Positions 47,848 to 58,868 of a stretch of DNA of 64,000 nucleotides are shown here, in pieces. Under the pieces are notes generated by a model. That model did not search any database and was not told the origin of the DNA. It saw nothing but the letters and a program-made list of their open reading frames with translations. The first letter of the stretch is position 1, and each line of letters opens with the position of its first letter. The stretch is from Moniliella sp. 'wahieum' (lineage: Eukaryota; Basidiomycota; Moniliellomycetes; Moniliellales; Moniliellaceae). The translations under genes were made by a program, and so were the position numbers. The stretch spans positions 1 through 64,000 of the forward strand of contig RSEE01000148.1 of NCBI GenBank assembly GCA_003971905.1, read 5' to 3'.

Positions 47848-48522
47848 TCCCCCAACCTGCACCCCAACCCCAATACCCCCAACCCCATGCAACCCGATGA
47901 ACTCGATCCCGATACCGATATACCGATATACCGATACCGATACCGAACCTACCCAAAAATACCATAGCCCGGCCCACCATTTCCTTCTTCCCATCCGAGG
48001 GGGAGGCTTGGCCCACCAGGACCACACGGATCGAAGTTTGATCCACGTTGGATCCGGCGAGCTGTGTCCTGCAAACCTGATCCAACAGGCGCTTGCACTT
48101 TTCTTGACCGGCCTTCTCCCTCTGTTTTCTCGAAGACTCGCATCCACCATTTCCCGATCCCCCGATCCCGATCCCGAAGACCCCATACATTTCCCAACCC
48201 GAACCCCCATACGTTTTGAGAATGTTTACCGTTACCATACCTTGTTTCCGGTTTCCGGCTCAGGGCAGTGGGAACATGGCTCGCCACTGCCCCCGGTCCT
48301 GTTCTAGCACGCAGACACGGAGCACGAGTTCCGCCGCGCTGGGATCTGGTATAGCACAACTTAAGAGTGTGACCCGCTTAACAGGAGAAAGAGAAGAAGT
48401 ATCCCTGCCCCACGCAGGTCACGTGCGGCCTGGCCCCCGTTTACCCCACCGCGGGTACCCCGCCCAACCCTACCGGTGGGCCGCTGCGTCTTCTCGTCTG
48501 CCCCACCGTCGAGCGTCGACCG
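47848..48522. other. Intergenic stretch with (CCGATA)n
   Basis: No gene recognised. A CCGATA/TACCGA hexamer array lies at 47905-47950 and short CGATCC repeats at 48150-48175. Confidence 0.6.
47905..47950. repeat. (CCGATA)n hexamer array
   Basis: Five to six 6-bp units with TATACCGATATACC variants; one of the few clear non-coding arrays of period six in the window. Confidence 0.88.
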
Positions 48523-50444
48523 ATGGGCGCGCCGTGGCTCCCACTCGCCGTCTGGGCGTTCCTCGCGCTCCTCGCCGCCACCGCCACCGCCATCTCCACC
48601 ACCGCCAGCCGCGTCGTCGACGTTTCCGCCACGACGTTTGCGTCTCTCGTGCTGGGCGTGCGCAAACCCACGCTGGTTGCCTTCACTGCGCCCTGGTGTC
48701 CCCACTGCGTCCAGCTCCACGACGCATTCGATGGTGCGCCGCCTTTCTCCCATGGCCTTCCCCCTGCCCCACTGCTGACCCTGTGATGCGCCCCCGAAAC
48801 CCTCGCACACCAGATGCCGCTGCCGAGCTGGACGGGACTGTCCGGCTGGCCCGGGTCGACTGTGGCGCAGAGGAAAACGTACCGCTGTGCGTCCAGCATC
48901 ACATCCACGCTTTCCCCACCCTCGTCATGTTCCCCGCGACCAACGCCGCCTGGGCAAGCTGTACCTCGGCGAGCACACCACCGACGCGCTGGTCACGTAC
49001 GCCTTGTCTGAACTGCCTACGAAACATGTGCGCAAGTTGGCTGCTGATCAGGTCCAGCCCTTTGTCCATTCGGTACATCCCTTCCTGCTTCTGTGGTGCT
49101 GTTGCGCTGTGCTGTGCTAGGTTTTTGTGTGGCTAACGTTTCCCATTGAATGTGCACCAGAACGAGGCCAAGGTCCTGCTCTTGACTTCCAAACCTGCCT
49201 CTCCTGCCGTGTACAAGTCCCTCGCACTCGACTTTGTTGATCGGCTCGCATTTGCCTCGGCACGCACTACCCGTCCCGACGTCCAAACTGCCTTGGCAAA
49301 CGTCCACCTCCCCGTCCCATCCGAATCGGTAGGAACGGGTACCGTACTCTTCCTCCCGCCTCGCACCCCCCACAGCACAGATCAAGACAGAGATCATGCC
49401 CAGATCAAGACCGAGATCAAGACCACAACCAAGATCAAGATCAAGATCAAGATCAACAAGGGTAGGAAGAATGTACACTGGTCCGATCGCTATGACCCGC
49501 TGTACGCATGGTTGGACGCGCGTGCGCCTATGCCGACACAACGTGCACAGGATACGCATACGCCCCCTCCCGACCCGCACCTGGGTTCCGCTAGCGCTGC
49601 CTCCCCCCCGATCCGTTCCGGTTCCGAGGGCGAGGAGGTGAACGTGCGCGACACTGATGCCCCAGTTCCGATTCCGCACGACCAGCCGCCCTCGGCCCTC
49701 CCGGCGGGAGAGGTAGGGCGGGAGGAAGCTAAGTTGAGCGCGTTGTTTGCCCAGGCACTCAAGGGCAGCACGGGCGAGACGGGCGGGGCGCAGCGCGTGT
49801 TAGCTGCTCTAGCACGAGGTGACGCAGTTGATCGTACGGCCTTGGACTTGGACTTGGACTTGGACTTGGACTTGCTTGCCGATCCTCTGGCTGGCTTGTC
49901 TGCTGACGAACAGAGGGGCATCGACGAGTCTATGCGTGCAGTTCGAGATGCGAGGCGTGCGGCGCAATCGGCCGAGCCAGAGACGTTGGATGCCCAGCTG
50001 GAAAAGGCGACGCAGTGGTTGATGGATGCTGTGGCGCTGGATACGTATATGGCCGAAGAACATCCCACCATGTTGGATGCCAACCAGCGCGCCTTGCTCG
50101 ATCAGGCTCAGGCGGTGCTACGCCGTCGAAAACAGTTGCTTGCCAACAAGAACAAGAACAAAAGCAAAAGCAAAACAAAAACAAAAACAAAAACAACATC
50201 AAGAACAAGAACAACGAAGGCAAACAAGCGGCAGGACATGGTGCACATGATGACTTGTAATCGAACCAGTACGCAGACTACTACTGGCTGGGTGCTGCGT
50301 GTCTGGAATGGAATGGGATGCAATACAATTATGCAATGCAATGCAAGTCGGATACTTTGGAAAGTCGAAAAGACCGCCGCCACGATGCTCTCTCCACCGA
50401 TGGGTCGAGGCCACCAAATCCTCGTACTGGGGATCCATGCCTAA
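48523..50444 (+). CDS. ER thioredoxin-domain protein (protein disulfide isomerase-like)
   Basis: Likely a thiol-disulfide oxidoreductase of the secretory pathway. ATG 48523 starts a clear signal peptide (MGAPWLPLAVWAFLALLAAT). A thioredoxin domain follows with KPTLVAFTAPWCPHCVQLHD (active site CPHC). An intron at 48734-48813 joins it to AELDGTVRLARVDCGAEENV, CVQHHIHAFPTLVMFPA (cis-Pro motif), and GKLYLGEHTTDALVTYAL after a frameshift at about 48950. A second intron is at 49073-49160. The C-terminal half has a non-catalytic segment, hexamer-encoded Lys-Ile and Leu-Asp dipeptide runs (49385-49460, 49840-49880), a helical region and a Lys-rich tail (50145-50220), ending at 50444. No KDEL-type retention signal is seen, so it may be membrane-held, secreted or end elsewhere after a shift. 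It lies next to a lipase and an aspartic protease. Confidence 0.78.
49385..49460 (+). repeat. Hexamer tract (ATCAAG)n encoding a Lys-Ile run
   Basis: ATCAAG with ATCAAGACCGAG and ACAACC variants, in coding frame inside the PDI-like gene. Confidence 0.88.
49840..49880 (+). repeat. Hexamer tract (GACTTG)n encoding a Leu-Asp run
   Basis: Six 6-bp units give an alternating Leu-Asp run. Confidence 0.93.
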
Positions 50445-50768
50445 GTCTTTGCCGAGGGTAGCAGTATAATACCAACGTTCGGGATTGCATCTCGAAGCGA
50501 AGGCTCGCGTAGCTGGACGTTTGGATGTGGGTGGGTGAAGGCCATCGGGGAGGCGCTTGGAGCGTGGAGGTGTGCGAGGTGTGCGATGTTGCCGGCACTG
50601 CCGAGTAGGATGGAATGCGTATACTGATCGATGATCGTCCATGTTCGATCGTCTCCCAGTTGTTCGACCTCGCAGGCGGGGGGCTCACGCCTCATCCGCA
50701 GCTTCTCAGTGCTCCCGAGCGGAGCGGGGATCAGAGTCACGGGGCGCCGCGGCACTGTCCCCGACTTG

Positions 50769-50826
50769 TCTGTCACATGTCTGTCACATGACTGTCACAT
50801 GACTGTCACATGACTGTCACATGACC
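50769..50826. repeat. Tandem 11-mer (CTGTCACATGA)5
   Basis: Five units, the first with TCTGTCACATG. Each unit carries one TCACATG word, a motif scattered singly through other intergenic regions. Confidence 0.94.
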
Positions 50827-51044
50827 TGCGCCCTGGCTGTCAGACAGCTCGGCGAGGGTGTTTATGGCGGTGTCGTCGGCGGGGCATCGGAGGGTGGGGA
50901 GGCGAGGGCGGGGAGCAGCTGGACTGTGTTTGGCGTGTCCCTTGCATTCCATCTTATACAAGAGTTCCCCTCCCGCAGCTCCTTGGGACCGCAGACTGGG
51001 AAGAGAATTACGAAACAGAGAAGAGCGGCGCAATAACATCTCCG

Positions 51045-51051
51045 TATATAT
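51045..51051 (+). promoter_or_regulatory. TATA-like element of the lipase gene
   Basis: TATATAT about 75 bp upstream of ATG 51126. Confidence 0.4.
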
Positions 51052-51125
51052 TCCGTCTCGCCCACGGATGGCTGCAAACGTGTGCAGCTGGCCCACCCCC
51101 ACGCTCTTTCCCTCGCCACGCCACG

Positions 51126-52721
51126 ATGAAGACGGTCCGCCATCTGCTCGCCGCCTCGCTCGCCGTGCTGGCCACTGCCGCCGCCCTGGTCGCCCTGCCC
51201 GCCGCCGCCCATCGCGCCCATCTCCTGCCGCCCGACCGCGACCCGTTCTACACCGCGCCCGCCAACCTCTCCCAGTACCAGCCCGGCCAGATCATTTCCT
51301 CCCGCCCCGTCACGCCGCCAACCATCCGAGCACACGCCGTCGACGGCGTCGTCCAGGTCCTCTACCGCACCGTCAACACCCAGGGCCAGCCGTCAGCCAC
51401 CGTCGCCACCGTCTTCACCCCCAAGACGCCCGCCCGCAATGCCTCCATTCTGTCCCTCCAAGTCTTCGAGGACAGCAGCAACTTCAACTGTGCCCCCAGT
51501 TACGCCCTGCTGGCAGGATTTTTCGGCCCGAATTGGGCCTCAGTGTCGTTCGACACCCCCATTATTGCCAAGTGGGCGCTCAACCAGGGGTACTACGTTG
51601 TGATTCCCGATCACGAGGGTCCCAACTCTGGCTTCATTGCCGGGTGGGAAGAAGGACAAGCTGGCCTCGATGGTATCCGTGCCGCCCTCTCTTCCACCCA
51701 CTTGCCCGCCAACACCACCAAAGTGGCCCTGTATGGGTACTCGGGAGGTGCCCATGCCACCGCTTGGATGGCCAATCTCGCCCCCACGTACGCCCCCGAA
51801 CTGAATGTTGTCGGAGCCGCTCACGGTGGCACTCCCGTCGACTTGGCCTCCATGGTACGTCCACACTGTGTCCCTCCACCTCATTCTGTGTGCCAAACCC
51901 ATGATCCTGACCCCTATATCTCTCCCCATCGCACTTTTGCAGATCAACTTTTTGCAGGGCACGTTCCACTCTGGGTTTGTCGCCGACGGCCTGGCAGGTG
52001 TGTTTAACGTGTACCCTGACTTGAACCAAGTGCTTCAGAACTGCCACCATTGGGTGCAGCAAGCTGTCTCTTTCATGCGCAAAGACGGCACCTGTGTCAT
52101 AGAGGCCGTGTCGCACTACCGCCACCAAACCTTTACCAACAAGTGCAATTTCGGGAAACAGTACGACTTCTTCACCTACCCTCCGCTCGCTACCGTCTTT
52201 GGTGCCGAATCCTTGCTCTCCAATGTCTCTACTAAGGGCGTCAACGTGCCCAAGTTCCCTCGACTCATGTGGCACGCCCGGCACGACACTACCGTTCCGT
52301 TTGCTCCGGCGCAGCAGTACGTCACGGAACAATGTCAGGCTGGGGCTAACATCCAGTTTGCCACCCTCGAATTCGGCGACCACGTACGTATTTCTTTCCT
52401 TCCCTCCTGCTGTCCCTCCATGGTGGCATCCATGTCATCATCATTGTCTTCATTGCCATCGACCATCGTGGGACTGGGTTCTAACCACCTGTTTTGCTAT
52501 GTACTGCAGATCCTGGCCGACCTTGTGGGTACGCCAGGAGGATTGCACTTTATCCGACAGGCGTTCGAGGGTACCACCCCGCGCGTGGAGTGTGGTACGA
52601 CAACCAACTTCCTTACTTGGACGCGGACAACGTCGACCACGTTATCGGCCGCCACACGGCCAACGCCTTGCGCCACCTCAAGGGTTCCACCCTGTTGAAC
52701 TCTCTCCGTGAGACAGCGTGA
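51126..52721 (+). CDS. Secretory lipase (fungal LIP family)
   Basis: Extracellular triacylglycerol lipase. ATG 51126 starts a signal peptide (MKTVRHLLAASLAVLATAAA). The mature protein has the LIP-family layout: DPFYTAPANLSQYQPGQIIS near the N-terminus, VATVFTPKTPARN, FDTPIIAKWALNQGYYVVIP, then the nucleophile elbow ALYGYSGGAHATAWM (Ser in GYSGG). An intron at 51855-51942 is followed by NFLQGTFHSGFVADGLAG. The acid Asp is in MWHARHDTTVPF and the His in EFGDH, just before a second intron at 52384-52509. A frameshift at about 52570-52590 separates HFIRQAFEG from GVWYDNQLPYLDADN. The stop is TGA 52721. All triad residues are present, so it is probably active once the shift is corrected. A TATA element lies upstream. 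Confidence 0.92.
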
Positions 52722-53366
52722 AGTGCGGTGTTGCGGGAAGAGGCTTTGGCTTGATTGCTATATACCAAGTATGCTTGGTACTAAAAGTATGGTATTACAT
52801 GATGGTTTTACCCTTTTTATACTATGCTCTGCTTCATATGTGTGCGACGTCTAGGAGTGTTACGTGGTACAGGTGGCTACCCCTCGTGTACGACGTGTGG
52901 CCGGACGCGTAGTTTCTTCCCGTTTTGATATCTGTTCACACCCCGTTTCCTGGAATATTATCACCAAAAACACAAATGTCACACAGGCGTGCGATCAAGG
53001 TGCCTCTGTTGTGCGCGATTATATCCTCGGTCTCTTCTGTCACTGTGTGGGTATGGACTTGCTGCGCACGGATAGGCTGGTATCGGCATGCGTTCTGGTC
53101 AGGGTACGTTGTCTACCTCCATCCCCTTATAGCAATACGATGCGAATACTCAAGTTGTGGTTCCATCTTGTTAGTATATGGGCCAGCAGGGGGACCAACA
53201 ACGAGAAACGGGAGAGGCAAAAGCCCATCCCCATCAACAGAGGTTATGATAAGAACCAGCCCAGCCCATGCATACTATTGTGCGCGTCGCACATTTTATC
53301 AATAGAGAGAAGTGAGCTTATTGTTCATATGTTCCAGCAATGCAGGGACAGCGCAATCCCACAGGT
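52722..53366. other. Convergent intergenic stretch between lipase and protease
   Basis: No gene seen; it is AT-richer than its surroundings and should hold the 3' ends of both neighbours. Confidence 0.6.
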
Positions 53367-55271
53367 TTAGAAATAAACAGCTGCCATTCCTCCGAACACG
53401 GCCAGAAGAAGGACGACGGGAGGGGAGAAAGCAGAGGCTGTCACCGAGCCAGAACTGGTAGATGAACTTACCGGGACAGCACTGCTCGAGTGGTAGGCGG
53501 AAGCGGAAGCACTGGCGCTAGCTGCCGCAGCCGAAACGTACGTTGCCGAGGTGACAGGGCTGATAGCTGATGAACTTCTCGGACCGACGCTACTGCCGGA
53601 AGGGTACGCGGAAGCCGAAGCGGACGCACTGGCAGTTTCTGTGTCCTCATCCCAGTCGTACGGTGGCGATATGGCTGTCGCCACGCCGCCCGTGCCCGAG
53701 GCGATGGGGTTAGAGAAATCGGTGGCCCAAAAGATCCCGGTTCCTGTGGCCATAGGCGTACTTTGGAAGTAGTCGGTCGAGATGCTCAGCTTGTGCGACA
53801 CGGTCAGCTCGGTAGCCGTGACGAGCGGTACAGTCGTTTGAGCCGTTTGCGCCGCCGTGGTGCCGGACTGAAGTGCAGCGAGACCGACTTGCGCTTTGCC
53901 CTGCTCGTTCTTCCGGAACGCAGTAAAGTACGACTTGAGGAACGCATCACCCAAGATCACCATGGGAAAGGCGCTGCCCGTCACGATCCGCAGGTCATAC
54001 ACCGCCCCCATACATTGGGTCCCGGCCTGGTCCGCAGGACCATGGGTCAAGTCGATCGGATCAACTGCGTACTCCTTCCCGCCTAGCGTCAGGGACAGCG
54101 TAACGTTCGTGTCACATGGGATCGTGTACATCCCATTCCGCGCGTCGTCCTTGTAGTACCCAGAACCGGGAATCGCATCGTATACAGCGCTGACCATGTC
54201 AGTCGCCATGCCGATCAGTGTGGTGCCTGTTACACAGGGGGGGCAACTAACGCGTCAGATCTGTACTATGATCGCCAGTAGAGAGCACACGTACCTGTAT
54301 CAACAACGGCAGAGATGTTGCTGTACTGCTGTTTGTCGCCCATCGTCGTGACTTCGTCCAGCGGCACAGCCCAGTAGTTACCAGAGTTTGGCGGAACATC
54401 CATCCACGCGACCTCGCCCGAGTACTGGTCCGAGTCCAACTGCCCCAGGGTGAAAATACCTCCTGGAACCTGGTCAGTGGCGTTGCGTGGATCGCGGTTG
54501 CGCGCCAGCTGGAACGAAAAGACAGGTTCGATGGCGTGGAGTTTGCTCAGTACTTGCCAAAAGGGCGTGATGCCCATACTACTCAGTTCCTGCAGACCCA
54601 TGCCCATGAGCCCCGCTGCAGGTGCGTTGATCGGGTGGTCGTACAACGAAGTGGCCAGTCCAAACGATAACTTATCCACCTTGTGCGCCCGCCCAACGAG
54701 ACGCTGTCCGAAACCAGCGTACCTTCTGCCTGCCCAACGCCATACGCCACCGTGAACGGCTGGTCGGAAATTTGGAACGTCTCCGACACGTTGGTAGAGA
54801 ACTTGGGAAGGTCGTTGCACCACCCACCCCAACACTGGTCACTTACGATCCACATGTCCGAACTGCCCGTGTCAAGCACAACCGGCAACGTTTGCCCGGG
54901 CGTGCCGACAGTCACGGGCGCATAGTAGAACCGGTCCCGCCCCACGGCCGTCAAGGCTTCTTTCTGGCGCTTGCTGAGGCCGGGCTTAGACTTGTTGGCT
55001 CCGCTGGCACTGGCCTTCGCGCTACTATTATTAGGCGAGTCGCTCAGCGCGTATTTCGCACGCAAATAAGCCACTTCCGCCTCGGTTCGCAACCCCGTAT
55101 CCTCCCAAGACGTCAGACCACGCTTCTTGGTCCATTCGCCTTCGTGACGATACAGCGGCACAGTCAAACGCTTGATGGGAGCCGGACCCAACTCGCCGGC
55201 CATAGGCAACGCGTTCACCCCGACTCGGTCACCAGGCACAGCGCTAGAGCAATGGGGAAAAGGGTGCGCAT
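53367..55271 (-). CDS. Pepsin-like aspartic protease, probably GPI-anchored (yapsin-like)
   Basis: Extracellular or wall-bound endopeptidase. ATG 55271 gives a signal peptide (MRTLFPIALALCLVTESG). A missing C in CCCC 55218-55221 must be restored to continue into NALPMAGELG. A pro-region with KRQKEAL precedes the mature enzyme: FYYAPVTVGTPGQTLPVVLD, first catalytic motif VVLDTGSSDMW. YGVGQAEGTLVSDSVSLGG carries the flap-side sequence, then after a shift at about 54690 SFGLATSLYDHPINAPAAGL. The second catalytic motif AVVDTGTTLIG is completed across an intron at 54227-54294 (GTACGT...CAG). The C-terminus is a long Ser/Ala-rich stretch followed by a hydrophobic tail (VVLLLAVFGGMAAVYF), as expected for GPI attachment. 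Both Asp motifs are present, so activity is likely. Confidence 0.92.
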
Positions 55272-55424
55272 AGTAGGTCGTCTGTTGATGGGACCGGCAG
55301 TGGAGTGTGCTTGGGATCTGTGAGAGGGAGAGGAAGCAATACAAACTAAAGCTCTTCGCAAGCGTGCTGGTAGTAGTGAGAGGATCTCGTCAAAATGTCT
55401 TTTCCCTTTGCAGCGCGTATCCTG

Positions 55425-55431
55425 CTTTATA
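55425..55431 (-). promoter_or_regulatory. TATA box of the aspartic protease gene
   Basis: Minus-strand TATAAAG about 155 bp upstream of ATG 55271. Confidence 0.4.
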
Positions 55432-55683
55432 TCTTTTTGGCTCCATCGCCCTCAGCAGTCGGTAAGTCTTGTGCCCTCTAGGGCCTAGGTCTACTCCCGA
55501 TGGTTCAAGGCGCGGGTGTTGCGGACGGTTCACATGTTCACAGGGCTCAGCCTGAGCCTCGTGCCCCTCATGCTCATGCCTCAGGCCGCAAGACAGAGCC
55601 ACTGTGATGTGTCCGTCAGAGAAGGAACAGCTGGGCCAGTGGCAACGGCTGCGGAGATGAGCGCCGTCGCGTCCGCCCATGTG

Positions 55684-55760
55684 CATCAGGCCTCAGGCCT
55701 CAGGGGCCTCGGAATACTTCTCTCAGACCTCAGACTTTCAGACCTGAGACTGAGATCTCA
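55684..55760. repeat. Tandem heptamers (GCCTCAG)n and (CTCAGAC)n
   Basis: GCCTCAG twice, then CTCAGAC units with variants; both sub-arrays are in 7-bp register. Confidence 0.82.
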
Positions 55761-55937
55761 GGCCGCGTCGTGCACCCTGCTAGGACGTGCGACGGGGACG
55801 ATGCTCGCACGCGGTGACGCGGACCGAGACCTATGACAAAGACGTGTGTGGTGGTGCGAAGGTCTGAGCGTGGGTGCGGCCTAGGATGCAGCAGGGGATC
55901 TTCGGACCCTGCGCCGCGCACACCCTGTGAGCTTCCT

Positions 55938-55972
55938 CGTGCATGATGCATCATGCATTATGCATTATGGTT
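55938..55972. repeat. Tandem heptamer (CATTATG/CATCATG)n
   Basis: CATGATG, CATCATG, CATTATG, CATTATG, in uninterrupted 7-bp register. Confidence 0.9.
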
Positions 55973-56896
55973 TATCGAGTGCCGAGCCAAATACCCCACA
56001 GAAGGTGTCTTATGCTCCCCCCAAGCCCAGGACTAGCGGTGCCAGTCTTGGCATTCTCCGCAGCAGCCGTGGTGGCAAGGGCGAGCTCAGACTGAGCATT
56101 GCCACTGGCGATAGACGATAGACTACAACAGCAATAGCTCTAGTGGCTAGTGGCCAGGGTTGTATAAGTTTCCATGTACAAGTGACAATCACCAAACTAC
56201 TTGGGAGGTTAGATATTAAGAGTAGGCCAGCGTCTGAGGCGCTGAGGTCCCTCAGATCTCAGATCTCCGACTGGGTACTGAATACCGGAGTACTGAGTTC
56301 CTGAGTGTATAGCTCGAGCAGGGTGCGCGCTGAGCCGGGGTGCCTTGCCGTACATCCCTTTTGGGAGGTCGGAACGGTCGAGACTAAGGTACTCAGTACT
56401 ACATGTCACAGCCGTTTTTGTGCTTGGGCTTTTATCGATATCAGTCGTGGATCCGAGCTTAGCCATAATAGGAGAGGGTCCTACGTTCTCGCGGCGTCCG
56501 CATAGTATAGAGGCGGTGGCTTCGGGGGCTATGCATTGAAGCTGCGTAGCTTGCGGTGACACCCATATGCGCTTATGGGGCTGAGCTGAGCCTCAGCCGT
56601 CAGGCTGGCGTGTCTCAATTGACGTTCGGAACGGGAATGGCAGAAAAGAGGCAGCGAGGGGCACACATATGTGGCCCTCGGGCCTCTGGCTATAGCTGTG
56701 GGCTCTTCAAGGCGAGGACAGTAGAATGAGAGGAAGCGGTAGTGAGAAGAAGTGATGAAGAAGGGGTGAGGAAGGAGCGAAAACAGAGGGTGGAGGAAGG
56801 AGGGAGGAGGGAGGAATGAAAAAGATGTCAGAGAGAGCATTCTTCATTTGAAGATCCTCTCTCCGTGACGGATGCAATTTCCCTACTAATGCCAAT

Positions 56897-58868
56897 TCAC
56901 ACCAGCCCAGTGTCTTGCAAGCACGCCAGTGCCGGTCTCGTCTTCTCGTCCAAACTGCCGCGCGGCTCGAGCTGCAACGACCGGTGGTACAGGTCCCCCA
57001 GGGGCTCCTTCGTCGCTGGCTCATCGCATCGCGAATGTGCTTTTGAATGCTAGGCACGGGAACGAGGTTGAAGCTGTAAATCATATGATGTGTGGTCCCG
57101 ACCGTAACCGAACACATGATGATACATGACATGGACATGTGACAAATGAGGACAGCCGATCCCAAATGTATGATCGGGGAGTTAGTACAAACATATATAG
57201 GGTGTCACATGTGAACGCGCCAGGAACTAAAGGAGGCTGCATCCAAAAGGGGACAAGGAAACGGTGGGACGTACGGTGTGGTTTGGTACATTTGGATCTG
57301 CTTGATCACCTCGGCCGTCTTGTGACGTTTGGAAAAGTTGATCAGGTGAGTGTCGGGGAGAAAGTCGGGGTTGCCCTCTTGGAGAAACACAAGGTCGGTC
57401 AGGTAGACCCCCAAGAACGGGATGCACGGCGGAGAGAAGGTACGGATGGTGTGTCGGTACTGAGCAAAGTTGTTGGTGGGCGCGATGAGGGGGGCGGATG
57501 GTCAAGCTCAAGATGACGGCCTGAGGACTTGGAACGAGTATGAGTACGAGCACGCACCAGTTCCCACGTGGTGCGCAGCCGCGCAATGGGAGACAAGCTT
57601 AGCGCACTGACGATCGTCGCCATGCTCGCCAAGTTGTGCAAGTACAGCGCATGTGACCCGATCTTACTCCAATGGAGCATGCCGCGCGTCGATGTGCATC
57701 GTAGGGAGCCAACACCTCGGTACAGATCCACGTCGTGAGCGCATTGCTCAGAGCTATCACGCCTCTAATCCCAGGCGCCTTGACTGCGCCCTCGGCACCT
57801 GACCACGCCTGCCCCCCAACACTCCCCCGGCCGAATCTGACCAAACGCCTCGCTCTCCAGCACGGTCAGCTGGCGCGCCACTTCCACCGGGTCCAGGTCC
57901 AGCAGGCTCATTCGCCCCGCGTGGCGCGGCAAGATCGGGATGGGCTGTGGGGCCGTCGCGCCCACCAGCCGGGCGCAGGCGGGATGGATGCGCTTGCTCC
58001 CATCTGGGTCCTCGACACACGTCCTAAGCAACCGCAACAGTTGAGCGGTAGCCAATTGCATACCGGGCGCAGAGGCTAGTTCGCCATGGGCAAAGGCGTA
58101 AAGTAGCGGGTACATCCCCGTGTCCGTGCGCGCATCCTGGTACGTTTCCAACCACGCTTTGAGCACGTTGATCACCCGCAGTTGAATCGGACGTTGTACC
58201 TGCTCCGTCCAGAGCTGTTGCATCTCTCTGTCGGCCGCCACAAGCTCAGCGGGCATCGAAACCCGGAACCGCCGGAACAGCATGTCCAGTAACGTCTCGC
58301 TCGTGGTAAAGGACCGGTAGGTGAGCAAAAAGCTATGGTTGAACGACGGGTCCAAGTGGTCGTGAAGCGTCAGACGCACCGTAAGCGATTCCAACGTACC
58401 GCCCTTGACGTGACCATCAGCGGACGTGAGGATCGTCTCGTGGGGAGAGAGGCCTGGGTCGCGCAACCTCGGGATAGGCTCCCTCGCCCCAGCCTGATGC
58501 GCCAGTGGCTGTAGCAACGTCACAATGGCAAATCGTAGAGGTGATGGTTGCTGGTGGGTGGGCAAGGCGCACTGCGCTTGTTGGCTGCAGTGTTGCGAAT
58601 GGGGATGTGTAAGTTGTTTGGAGCAGGCTGTGCACTCCCGAACCAAAGCTTTCTCTGTTGCAAAAGGTCCTTGGGGATGGCACAGCAAAAGAGAAAAAGA
58701 AAAACGGCGGGGGAGAGACAATGGCGAACTGATGCCAGATGAGGCTGATGAGTTTGATAAGCGGAGGGTGCGGACCAGTGGATGAAGGATTGGCAGGTGT
58801 GGTTGGATTGGGGCAGAGGAGACACTTCGTTTGGATTCGCTCGGATCCACTTGGTCTGCACGGCTCAC
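56897..58868 (-). CDS. Ras guanine-nucleotide exchange factor (Cdc25 type, RasGEF_N plus RasGEF)
   Basis: Activates Ras-type GTPases by GDP/GTP exchange. The RasGEF_N module is at about 58440-58130 (GGTLESLTVRLTLHDHLDPS, FNHSFLLTYRSFTTSETLLD). The catalytic domain starts with LLDLDPVEVARQLTVLESEA at about 57900-57850. After a shift it continues ALSNALTTWICTEVL and MLHWSKIGSHALYLHNLASM, then PIARLRTTWELV. After further shifts GVYLTDLVFLQEGNPDFL carries the family's core motif, then INFSKRHKTAEVIKQIQMYQ. An intron at 57074-57274 joins to FNLVPVPSIQKHIRDAM and the final DLYHRSLQLEPR, ending at TGA 56897. ATG 58868 is the first in-frame start, but the SH3 exon at 60243-60737 on the same strand may be the true N-terminus. 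Confidence 0.85.

Larger units (their letters stand above)
50445..51125. other. Intergenic stretch with an 11-bp array and the lipase promoter
   Basis: No gene recognised. It contains the (CTGTCACATGA)n array at 50769-50826 and a TATATA element at 51045-51051, about 75-80 bp upstream of the lipase ATG. Confidence 0.6.
55432..56896. other. 1.5-kb intergenic stretch rich in short repeats
   Basis: No gene recognised. Heptamer arrays lie at 55684-55760 and 55938-55972, and CTCAGAT/TACTGAG words at 56238-56310. Confidence 0.6.
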
